From JBDTMC01 sp039934475 (lineage in GTDB: Bacteria; Acidobacteriota; Terriglobia; Bryobacterales; Bryobacteraceae): a stretch of 12,498 bases of DNA. The notes under the pieces were generated by a model. The model did no database searches. It worked only from the letters and a program-made list of their open reading frames with translations, and had not been told where the DNA came from. Positions 1 to 5,853 of the stretch are shown here, piece after piece. Location of the stretch: assembly GCA_039934475.1 (NCBI GenBank), contig JBDTMC010000216.1, positions 1 to 12,498 of the forward strand, in the 5' to 3' direction. Numbering within the stretch: position 1 is the stretch's first letter; every line of letters starts with the position of its first letter. The position numbers and the translations under genes are program-made.

Positions 1-131
1 TGATCTCCATCGCCAAGGAAGTGGACGAAGACCCGCAACTCGTTCTTAAAGCGCCCCACCTCACACGCACCAGCCGCGTGGACGAAGTGGGCGCCGCCCG
101 CAAACCCATCCTCCGCTGGCGCCCCAGCTAA
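1..131 (+). CDS. gcvPB: Glycine dehydrogenase (decarboxylating) subunit 2, C-terminal end (partial)
   Basis: Only the last 42 codons are present; the gene enters from the left edge and ends at a TAA at 129-131. The readable tail contains EVDEDPQLVLKAPHLT and then RVDEVGAARKPILRW. This resembles the C-terminus of the P-protein beta subunit of the glycine cleavage system, where an 'APH.T...R.DE..AARKPVLRW' ending is typical. In the two-subunit form, this PLP-dependent enzyme decarboxylates glycine and passes the aminomethyl group to the lipoyl H-protein. The PLP lysine and the rest of the protein lie outside the window, so the call rests on a short tail. A full-length single-chain GcvP is less likely because that form usually extends past this motif. 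The stop overlaps the stop of the convergent cytochrome gene. Confidence 0.6.
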   Translation, partial: ISIAKEVDEDPQLVLKAPHLTRTSRVDEVGAARKPILRWRPS

Positions 132-1981
132 GGCCGCAGTGCAATCTTATCGGCGAGCGCCAGGGCTTTCTTGGCGCCCGCCTCGTCTCCCAATCGCTCC
201 AACACGCGCCCCAAACCGTAGTTCAAATCGGGAGTCAGAGGGTTGATTCGCAATCCCTGACGAAACACCTCGCCCGCCTGCGTCCATTCCGATCGCGAAA
301 ACAAGACTTTCCCCAAACTCACATAAGCGGCAACCAGATCTGGCTCCAACTCAATGGCACGACGATAAGCCGCCATCTCTTCCTCTGGCTTCCCCATCCG
401 TCCCAGGATCAGGCCGAGGTCGAACTGCGCATCGGCATCTTGAGGATAGATCCTCGTAGCGGCCTTCAAGACACTCACTGCCCGCACCGCATTGCCGCTC
501 TCGCTCAGCGCCTTTCCCAGAAACAACAGCGAGGGAAGGAAATGCGGGTCGATCTTCAGCGCCTCCTGGCATTTCTCAATGGCGCCCTTCCGGTCCCCTT
601 GCCGCCCCAGCGCAGCCGCCTGCTCCTGCAATCGCGCCGCGTCCAATCGAAAATCACGCGCCATCCGCTGCACAATTAACCACCGACCTCCGGCCGCGAT
701 CACTCCACTGGTCTCGCCATAGGAGAGCGCAGCCGCCGCATCGCGCACCGGCGCATCCAGTCGATCCAGCCACCGCGCGCCCCAATAGCCACCAATCGGC
801 GCAGAGTCGTCAACCGACACCGCGCGCGCCACGTCGAAGAACGGCTCGCCCTTCGCCAGCCGTTGTCTCGCCGCCTCCGCCTCGGCCTGGCTCTTAGCGG
901 CAATCGCGCGCAGGAACTCCCGCCGCGGCCGCACCTGCGACTTCTCGCCGCCTTGCCGCGCGCCAGCCTGCTCGCCCGGATGGACACGAATCCAATGATC
1001 GACAAGATGGAACGGTCCTCGTTCAATCGCCGGCATATGGCAACCCGTGCAGCCCGAAGATGCGTTCACCGGGCATACCGCTGCATGTCCGCTCACATTT
1101 GCCGAGTGGCAACCCACACAAGCCTTCACGGACGCCTCGATGTCGTGCGAAGAATCCCGATGCGGATCATGGCAGGTGGTACATTGGAACGCCTTGCCGC
1201 TCTGAATGAAACACTCCGATTCCGTGAAGGCATTCACTTGGTTTGACACCAGCAGCTCATCCGGCAGTGGATCGGTCTGCCGCGAGAATCCCGTGTGGCA
1301 AGGCGCGCAAACCGCCAGTCTCTGGTCTACGGTCAGCTTCTGAGGATTGAGAATCCCCTCTCGTGGCTTCCCCTTCGCCAGGGCTTGCAAATGCGTCCAT
1401 CCCGGCCCATGGCAGCTTTCGCAATGGACTCCTCCCGCTTTCCCGGCGCCCATCGTGCCGGGCTTGCCATGGCAGACGAGGCACTTCGTCTCGAAGGACG
1501 GGCTCAGCACCAGCCCTAGCGCCGTGGCGTAAGAATGAGGAGTCTCCACCGGCTCGTTTGGAGCGATCAATAACCGCTTCTTGGAAAGGCTCCACGAATA
1601 ACGTGCCTGCAACAGGACAGGCCGTTCCAGCGTGATGCCGCCCAACTGATCGATCCGCGGCAGGAACCCAAGCCCGTGACGCTCTCCGCCCATGATCACT
1701 TCCACCGGCAGCGTCACCTTGCTCCCATCGGGCATCGCCGTGGAATATTCAAAGTGATCGCTCACCCGGCGGATATCAACCGCAAGGCCGCCATCCGTGG
1801 CGTGCGCGCTCCACCGCTCCGGCAATGACGGCGTCAGCCGGCCATGCCAGGTCTCTGCCATCGGAGTTTTAGTCTGTGTATCGGCGATCGCGCGGTGGCA
1901 CAACGCGCACGTCTCCGGGCCCGTATAGCCCGCCGGCGCCACACCCATCAGCAAGAAGGCGAAGATCGCTTGCCCCGCCAC
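128..1981 (-). CDS. Seven-heme c-type cytochrome with parvulin-like segment and C-terminal TPR repeats
   Basis: This is a predicted exported 617-residue protein. A short hydrophobic N-terminus (residues 5-17) resembles a weak signal peptide without the usual basic residues. Seven CxxCH heme-attachment motifs start at Cys25, 167, 187, 225, 267, 288 and 311. The stretch CFIQSGKAFQCTTCHDPH (257-274) resembles the cytochrome c554-like multiheme proteins often fused to TPRs. Residues about 353-440 look like a PpiC/parvulin rotamase fold (AEAEAARQRLAKGEPFFDVA, then GGYWG and ALSYGETSGVI). Both usual active-site histidines seem absent (RAIAAK for HILVK, GGRWLIV for GYHII), so it may be only structural. 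About five TPR units fill 444-612. The start is GTG: an in-frame TAG lies 9 bases upstream, so no longer start exists. It follows serS by 14 bases, probably in one transcript. An electron-transfer or periplasmic assembly role is inference. Confidence 0.85.
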   Translation of the reverse strand: MAGQAIFAFLLMGVAPAGYTGPETCALCHRAIADTQTKTPMAETWHGRLTPSLPERWSAHATDGGLAVDIRRVSDHFEYSTAMPDGSKVTLPVEVIMGGERHGLGFLPRIDQLGGITLERPVLLQARYSWSLSKKRLLIAPNEPVETPHSYATALGLVLSPSFETKCLVCHGKPGTMGAGKAGGVHCESCHGPGWTHLQALAKGKPREGILNPQKLTVDQRLAVCAPCHTGFSRQTDPLPDELLVSNQVNAFTESECFIQSGKAFQCTTCHDPHRDSSHDIEASVKACVGCHSANVSGHAAVCPVNASSGCTGCHMPAIERGPFHLVDHWIRVHPGEQAGARQGGEKSQVRPRREFLRAIAAKSQAEAEAARQRLAKGEPFFDVARAVSVDDSAPIGGYWGARWLDRLDAPVRDAAAALSYGETSGVIAAGGRWLIVQRMARDFRLDAARLQEQAAALGRQGDRKGAIEKCQEALKIDPHFLPSLLFLGKALSESGNAVRAVSVLKAATRIYPQDADAQFDLGLILGRMGKPEEEMAAYRRAIELEPDLVAAYVSLGKVLFSRSEWTQAGEVFRQGLRINPLTPDLNYGLGRVLERLGDEAGAKKALALADKIALRP

Positions 1982-1995
1982 GGTTGTCTATGCGC

Positions 1996-3279
1996 CTAGA
2001 GGGCCCGGCCTTCCGCCGTAATCCGCTCGCATTGCATATACGGTTGCAGCGCCTCCGGCACAACCACCGATCCATCGGCTTGCTGGTAGTTCTCCACCAC
2101 CGCCACCCACGTCCGTCCCACTGCCAGGCCACTGCCATTGAGCGTGTGGATGTACTCGGCTCTCCCTTTTCCCGCTTTCGCCCGAATGCCCGCGCGCCGC
2201 GCCTGAAACCCTTCGAAATTGGAGCAAGACGAAATCTCGCGATACTCCCGCTGGCTTGGCAGCCACACTTCGATGTCGTAAGTCTTCGCGGACGAGAAGC
2301 CCATGTCGCCCGTGCACAAAACGATAGTGCGATACGGCAAGCCCAGACGCTCCAGAATGTCCTCCGCGTCGCCAGTCAGCTTCTCCAACTCCTCGTAGCT
2401 CTGTTCCGGACGAGTGAACTTCACCAACTCCACCTTCTGGAATTGATGCTGGCGAATGATGCCGCGCACGTCCCGCCCGTGCGATCCCGCCTCACTGCGG
2501 AAGCACGGCGTATAGGCACACAAGCGCACCGGAAGCTTCTCCGCGTCCAGCGTCTCGTCCCGGTACAGGTTCGTCACCGGCACTTCGGCCGTCGGAACCA
2601 GCCAGTAATCCGTGTTCTCCAGCTTGAACAAATCCTCGGCGAACTTAGGCAGTTGGCCCGTTCCAAACAGGCTCGCCGAATTCACCACAAACGGCGGCAA
2701 CACCTCGGTATAGCCATGCTCCCGCGTATGCGTGTCCAGCATGAAGTTCACCAAAGCCCGTTCCAACCGTGCGCCGCCGCCCCAATACACGGCAAACCGC
2801 GCCCCGGTGATCTTTGCCGCCCGCGGCAGATCCAAAATGTTGAGATCGGCGCCCAAATCCCAATGCGCTTTAGGTTCGAAGTCCAACACGCGGGGCTCGC
2901 CCCACGTCCGCACCACCACATTATCTTCAGCGCTCTTACCCACCGGAACCGATTCATGCGGCGTATTCGGAAGGCGCGCCAGCAGATCGCGATACTCATC
3001 GTCCACGGCAGTGGCGGCCGCGTCCAACGTGGTCACCCGTTCCCCGATCTCCCGCACCTGCAACTGCAACTCTGCCGTGTCCTGGCCTTGTTTCTTCAGC
3101 TTGCCGATCTCCATACTCTCGGCATTCCGCTGCGCCTTCAGATTCTCGGTTTCCGTCACCGCGGCGCGCCGCCTGGCATCCAACTCACGAAAATGCGCCG
3201 TATCCAGCGTCAGCCCGCGCGTCCCCAGCCGCTCCGCGATCGCATCCAAATTGGCGCGAAAGTAAGATAGTTCGTACAT
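1996..3279 (-). CDS. serS: Seryl-tRNA synthetase
   Basis: This cytoplasmic class II aminoacyl-tRNA synthetase charges tRNA-Ser (and tRNA-Sec where present) with serine using ATP. The 427-residue length is normal for the family. Residues about 28-105 are charged and helical, matching the antiparallel coiled-coil arm that grips the long variable arm of tRNA-Ser. The catalytic core carries the TAEVPVTNLYRDE serine-binding segment (230-242), motif 2 at 260-281 (CFRSEAGSHGRD...HQFQKVE) and motif 3 at 381-398 (NGSGLAVGRTWVAVVENYQQ). All three are essentially canonical. The ATG at 3279 gives the usual N-terminus (MYELSYFR). No convincing Shine-Dalgarno sequence precedes it, and a terminator-like hairpin lies 15 bases upstream. 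The multiheme cytochrome gene follows directly on the same strand, an unusual partner with no obvious functional link. Confidence 0.97.
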   Translation of the reverse strand: MYELSYFRANLDAIAERLGTRGLTLDTAHFRELDARRRAAVTETENLKAQRNAESMEIGKLKKQGQDTAELQLQVREIGERVTTLDAAATAVDDEYRDLLARLPNTPHESVPVGKSAEDNVVVRTWGEPRVLDFEPKAHWDLGADLNILDLPRAAKITGARFAVYWGGGARLERALVNFMLDTHTREHGYTEVLPPFVVNSASLFGTGQLPKFAEDLFKLENTDYWLVPTAEVPVTNLYRDETLDAEKLPVRLCAYTPCFRSEAGSHGRDVRGIIRQHQFQKVELVKFTRPEQSYEELEKLTGDAEDILERLGLPYRTIVLCTGDMGFSSAKTYDIEVWLPSQREYREISSCSNFEGFQARRAGIRAKAGKGRAEYIHTLNGSGLAVGRTWVAVVENYQQADGSVVVPEALQPYMQCERITAEGRAL

Positions 3280-3293
3280 GATAGAAAAACGAA

Positions 3294-3309
3294 ACGGGCC
3301 TCAGCCCGT
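3294..3309 (-). terminator. Terminator-like hairpin upstream of serS
   Basis: Read on the minus strand this is a perfect 6-bp stem, ACGGGC-TGAG-GCCCGT, followed by a T-rich run (TTCGTTTTTCT) that leads straight into the serS ATG. Stem plus T-run is the form of an intrinsic terminator. Its position 15 bases before serS means it either ends a transcript from a relic upstream, attenuates serS, or is just a repeat element. The stem is short, so termination strength is uncertain. Confidence 0.4.
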
Positions 3310-3369
3310 GCCTTTCATTCTGGCACAAGCCGAAGCCCGAAACACTTTCATAACTTAGGTTTAGGCTTC

Positions 3370-3392
3370 GAGCCAGAGCGTCGCTCCGGCTC
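3370..3392. repeat. Imperfect inverted repeat, related to the hairpin at 4254-4275
   Basis: The outer arms are GAGCC and GGCTC and the inner arms GAGCG and CGCTC, separated by an A:C mismatch and a single central T. The right half (CGCTCCGGCT) is identical to the right arm of the hairpin at 4254-4275 plus its next two bases, which lies on the far side of the brnT/brnA pair. This suggests two members of one small interspersed repeat family. Confidence 0.5.
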
Positions 3393-3496
3393 AACTGACC
3401 GGTGGGTTCGGGAGGGTAGGCACTCGAACCGCAGCCGCTCCAGCCAGCCGTCAACCTGGTCAGCGAACGCAAAAACGAATTTGGCTCACGTGCCAG

Positions 3497-3517
3497 TAGA
3501 TGCAATGCATATACAAT
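3497..3517 (+). promoter_or_regulatory. Candidate operator and -10 box of the brnT/brnA pair
   Basis: The sequence TAgATGCAaTGCATaTA (3497-3513) is a 17-bp dyad with one mismatched pair and a 1-bp centre. It overlaps a -10-like TACAAT (3512-3517) immediately before the toxin gene. Antitoxins of the BrnA/CopG kind bind inverted repeats in their own promoter, so this is where an autoregulatory operator would be expected. I see no good -35 box at the normal distance. The assignment is inference from position and symmetry. Confidence 0.4.
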
Positions 3518-3521
3518 AGGG

Positions 3522-3803
3522 ATGGCTGTGTTTGATTGGGATCGAAACAACCTTCGAAAGATCAAGGCTCATCGGATCAAGCAGGCCGAGGTAGAGCAAG
3601 CTCTGACTAAAGATCCGATCCAGGTTTACGAACAGGATGCCGACGCAGAGGTTCGATACATCTACTATGGCGAGACTGAACGGAACCGGATGATCGCGGT
3701 GGTGCTGAGTGAACGCGGCAACAAAATCAGAGTGATTACGGCATACGATCTGGATGCTGGGCAGAAACGAGAATACTTGGAGCGAAGGGCACAGGGGGAG
3801 TGA
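3522..3803 (+). CDS. brnT: BrnT-family (DUF497) toxin
   Basis: This 93-residue protein is a probable RelE-fold ribonuclease toxin that would cut mRNA in the cytoplasm when freed from its antitoxin. Family marks are the opening FDWDRNNLRKIKAHRI (4-19), EVRYIYYGETERNRMIAVV (43-61) and the final IRVITAYDLDAGQKREYLE (69-87). These match the DUF497 pattern of 'F.WD..N..K...H', 'E.R....G' and 'R.ITA....R..Y'. Toxin first and antitoxin second is the normal BrnT/BrnA order. The ATG at 3522 sits directly behind AGGG with no spacer. A GTG at 3528 has AGGG at a 6-base distance and would give a 91-residue protein starting at the conserved FDWD, so that start is equally plausible. Base composition looks less GC-rich than the neighbours, consistent with acquisition by transfer. 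Confidence 0.85.
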   Translation: MAVFDWDRNNLRKIKAHRIKQAEVEQALTKDPIQVYEQDADAEVRYIYYGETERNRMIAVVLSERGNKIRVITAYDLDAGQKREYLERRAQGE

Positions 3804-4108
3804 TGTCAAAGGCAATTGAGAAGGTGAGACCGCCGAAGTTCGCAAACGAAAGCGCGGAGGCTGAGTGGTGGGCCAGTGAAGAGGGCCGCGCCTTTCTCAA
3901 GAAGCAGCCCCGTCCGTCCAGCAATCAAAAAGGGTCGGCGTTAGTAGCGAAACTTAGCAAAGCCGGCACCATACAGATCGCTCTTCGCCTGCCTGGTCCT
4001 GACCTCGACAAAGCGCGCGAGATCGCCGAACGAAAGGGGATTGGTTACCAGACGCTGTTGAAGATGCTGGTCCACGAAGGACTCCAGAGGGAAGGTCGTC
4101 GCCATTAG
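3803..4108 (+). CDS. brnA: BrnA/CopG-type antitoxin
   Basis: This 101-residue cytoplasmic antitoxin would bind and neutralise the BrnT-like protein and repress the shared promoter. The N-terminal part has PKFANESAEAEWWASEEG (11-28), typical of CopG-type antitoxins and the likely toxin-binding part. The C-terminal part (about 56-95) looks like a ribbon-helix-helix DNA-binding domain: strand TIQIALRLP, then helices around DLDKAREIAERKG and GYQTLLKMLVHEGL. The chosen ATG overlaps the toxin stop as TGATG, the classic arrangement for coupled translation, with an AGGGGGAG ribosome-binding site just upstream. A GTG one codon earlier (3800) is possible. The gene might be classed as generic 'CopG antitoxin' rather than strict BrnA; the pairing with a BrnT toxin is clear. 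Confidence 0.82.
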   Translation: MSKAIEKVRPPKFANESAEAEWWASEEGRAFLKKQPRPSSNQKGSALVAKLSKAGTIQIALRLPGPDLDKAREIAERKGIGYQTLLKMLVHEGLQREGRRH

Positions 4109-4205
4109 CCCACACCAATCGAGATGCGAACCTTCAGCCTTCAGTGCGCCGCCCTGAACCGCATGAAATCCGAAGCGGGACCACCGAAGGAACCGGCGAT
4201 GTATC

Positions 4206-4236
4206 TTCTGACTTCCGCCTTCCGTCTCCTGACTCC
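4206..4236. repeat. Decayed heptanucleotide tandem repeat
   Basis: Four consecutive 7-base units can be read: TTCTGAC, TTCCGCC, TTCCGTC and TCCTGAC, followed by a partial TCC. They fit a loose consensus of TTCYGNC. A further doubled heptamer (CTTCAGC, CTTCAGT) lies at 4132-4145. Short intergenic heptamer arrays of this kind are known from cyanobacteria and some other bacteria. Confidence 0.5.
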
Positions 4237-4253
4237 ATATCCCGAAGGGATAT
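4237..4253. repeat. Perfect hairpin, 7-bp stem
   Basis: The arms ATATCCC and GGGATAT are perfectly complementary around a 3-base GAA loop. The hairpin abuts the heptamer array on its left and the next hairpin on its right. Without a T-run it is not a classical terminator, but it may stabilise 3' ends. Confidence 0.55.
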
Positions 4254-4275
4254 CCGGAGCGAATCTCCGCTCCGG
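4254..4275 (-). terminator. Perfect 8-bp hairpin abutting the efflux-operon stop codon
   Basis: The arms CCGGAGCG and CGCTCCGG pair perfectly around the 6-base loop AATCTC. The hairpin begins at the base right after the TAG of the transporter gene (4276-4278), so it forms the immediate 3' end of the long efflux operon. It lacks a following T-run, so it is either a factor-assisted stop or an RNA-end stabiliser. It shares the CGCTCCGGCT core with the repeat at 3370-3392. Confidence 0.5.
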
Positions 4276-5853
4276 CTAGTGCGCCCCCATACTCCCCGGA
4301 GCCTTCGCCGGCCGCTTCATCAGCAACACCAGTGGCACCATCAACAGAAAAATCACACCCAGCAATCGGAACACATCCAGAAATGCCAGAATCGCTGCCT
4401 GCTGTTGCACCATCCCAAACATCGCCGCATACCCTTGCTTCGTTGCCTGCGCCGCCGGCATCCCCTTCTGAACGAATCCATGGGCAATCCCACCCATCAT
4501 CGCCCGCGCCTTCGGATCGAACGCCGTCACATGCGCCCCCAGCACGTTGATGTGCACTTGCTGGTACCGCGAGACCAAAGTCGTGGTAATCGCGATGCCG
4601 ATACTGCCTCCCAAATTCCGCAGCAAATTGAAGATGCTCGTCGCGTTCCCCATCTGTTCGCGCGGAATCAGGCCCATCGTAATCGTCGTCAACGGCACAA
4701 ACAACAACCCTAGTGAGATCCCCTGAATGAACTGCGGCCAGAAGAAGTCCCAGTAACCCGCCGTCATGCTCAGCTGCGAGAAGGCCAGCAGAGTACCGCC
4801 CGCCACCAGCAACCCGCCCGCGAGAAACTTCCGTGCGTCAGCCTTCGCCAGCAGCGCCCCAATCAGCGGCATCGCCAGAAACGAACCCATTCCACGAGGC
4901 GCCAGCGCGATGCCCGCTTGCAACGAAGAGTACCCTAACAGCGTCTGCAACCACACCGGCAGCAGCACCAGGCTTCCATACAACACGAAGCCGAGCACCG
5001 TCATCAGAAACGTTCCTGTCGCGTACGTCCGGTTCTTGAATACCCGCAAGTCCACCACCGGAGCATGCACCCGTAATTCCCAAATCACGAATGAAACCAG
5101 GGCCACCACCGATACAATCAGCAGCGACACAATCCACCGCGATTCAAACCAATCGTCCTGCTGTCCCTTATCCAATAAGATCTGCAGCGCCGCAATCCCC
5201 AGCGTCAGCATGCCAATGCCCCAGTAGTCCACCTTCTGCGACATCCGCTTGATATACGCCGGGTCAAACACAAACGCCCGCGTCATCAGCAGTGACGCAA
5301 TGCCCACAGGGATGTTGATATAGAAAACCCACCGCCAGCTATAACTATCGGTGAGCCATCCGCCCAGCACCGGCCCCAGAATCGGCGCGGTTACAATCCC
5401 AAGACCCCAGAATCCCATCGCCTTCCCGCGCATATGCGGTGGAAACGCCTCTAGCAAAATCGCTTGCGACAGGGGCTGCAATGCCCCGCCCGCAGCGCCT
5501 TGAATGATTCGAAACAGAATCAGCACGGGCAGCGAGGGAGCAAAGCCGCAGAAGAATGACGCCAGCGTGAACCCCGTCACCGACATCATTAGCAATCGCT
5601 TCCGGCCGAAGTAATTCGCCAGCCATCCAGTCAACGGCAGGATGATCGCATTGGCCACCAGGTAGGAGGTCAGCGCCCACGTTGCCTCATCGATCGATGC
5701 CGACAAATCCCCCGCGATATGCGGCAGCGACACGTTGACTACCGTCGTGTCCAGCACTTCCATGAACGTGCTGAACATCACGGAGATCGCCACAATCCAC
5801 GGATTGATCTCCGCCCGCGCCGGGGCCGGTGCGGCTATCGCGCCAGCACTCAT
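4276..5853 (-). CDS. emrB: EmrB/QacA-type (DHA2) multidrug transporter
   Basis: This 525-residue inner-membrane proton-driven exporter of the major facilitator superfamily, DHA2 (14-helix) family, would move hydrophobic drugs or toxic compounds through the adaptor and outer-membrane channel encoded upstream. Visible signatures are LDTTVVNVSLP (34-44, motif D1), GWLANYFGRKRLL (76-88, motif A), LILFRIIQGAAGGAL (111-125, motif B) and GPVLGGWLTDSYSWRWVFY (160-178, motif C), which marks antiporters. Length and hydrophobic pattern fit 14 helices. Its ATG overlaps the TGA of the kinase-like gene as ATGA, preceded by GAGGGA at 5 bases, so translation is probably coupled. It is the last gene of the operon. 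The substrate cannot be read from sequence. Confidence 0.95.
   Translation of the reverse strand: MSAGAIAAPAPARAEINPWIVAISVMFSTFMEVLDTTVVNVSLPHIAGDLSASIDEATWALTSYLVANAIILPLTGWLANYFGRKRLLMMSVTGFTLASFFCGFAPSLPVLILFRIIQGAAGGALQPLSQAILLEAFPPHMRGKAMGFWGLGIVTAPILGPVLGGWLTDSYSWRWVFYINIPVGIASLLMTRAFVFDPAYIKRMSQKVDYWGIGMLTLGIAALQILLDKGQQDDWFESRWIVSLLIVSVVALVSFVIWELRVHAPVVDLRVFKNRTYATGTFLMTVLGFVLYGSLVLLPVWLQTLLGYSSLQAGIALAPRGMGSFLAMPLIGALLAKADARKFLAGGLLVAGGTLLAFSQLSMTAGYWDFFWPQFIQGISLGLLFVPLTTITMGLIPREQMGNATSIFNLLRNLGGSIGIAITTTLVSRYQQVHINVLGAHVTAFDPKARAMMGGIAHGFVQKGMPAAQATKQGYAAMFGMVQQQAAILAFLDVFRLLGVIFLLMVPLVLLMKRPAKAPGSMGAH

Larger units (their letters stand above)
3280..3521. other. Repeat-containing intergenic region between serS and the toxin-antitoxin pair
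   Basis: This 242-base divergent gap contains no convincing gene. From left to right it holds a terminator-like hairpin (3294-3309), an open but startless minus-strand frame of 45 codons (3348-3485), an imperfect inverted repeat (3370-3392), and a palindrome overlapping a -10-like box just before brnT (3497-3517). The promoters of both serS and brnT should lie here. I cannot place a convincing -35/-10 pair for serS. Confidence 0.6.
4109..4275. other. Convergent intergenic region with short repeats and hairpins
   Basis: This gap lies between the antitoxin gene and the convergent transporter gene. No coding sequence is convincing. It holds a doubled CTTCAG(C/T) (4132-4145), a decayed heptamer array (4206-4236) and two adjacent perfect hairpins (4237-4253 and 4254-4275). 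These probably serve as the 3' ends of both transcripts. Confidence 0.6.

Noticed and set aside
1876..3270. A 464-codon plus-strand open frame opposite serS
   Set aside because: It is antisense to a clearly canonical seryl-tRNA synthetase and has the His/Arg/Gln-rich look of a shadow frame in GC-rich DNA.
3419..3430. tRNA-like T-loop (GGTTCGAGTGCC on the minus strand)
   Set aside because: No acceptor stem, anticodon arm or D-arm can be folded around it; it is an isolated match.
3185..3565. A 126-codon minus-strand open frame spanning the serS leader
   Set aside because: It overlaps the start of serS and of the toxin gene in other frames, and its composition (Arg, Ser and Leu rich) looks like a shadow frame over repeats.
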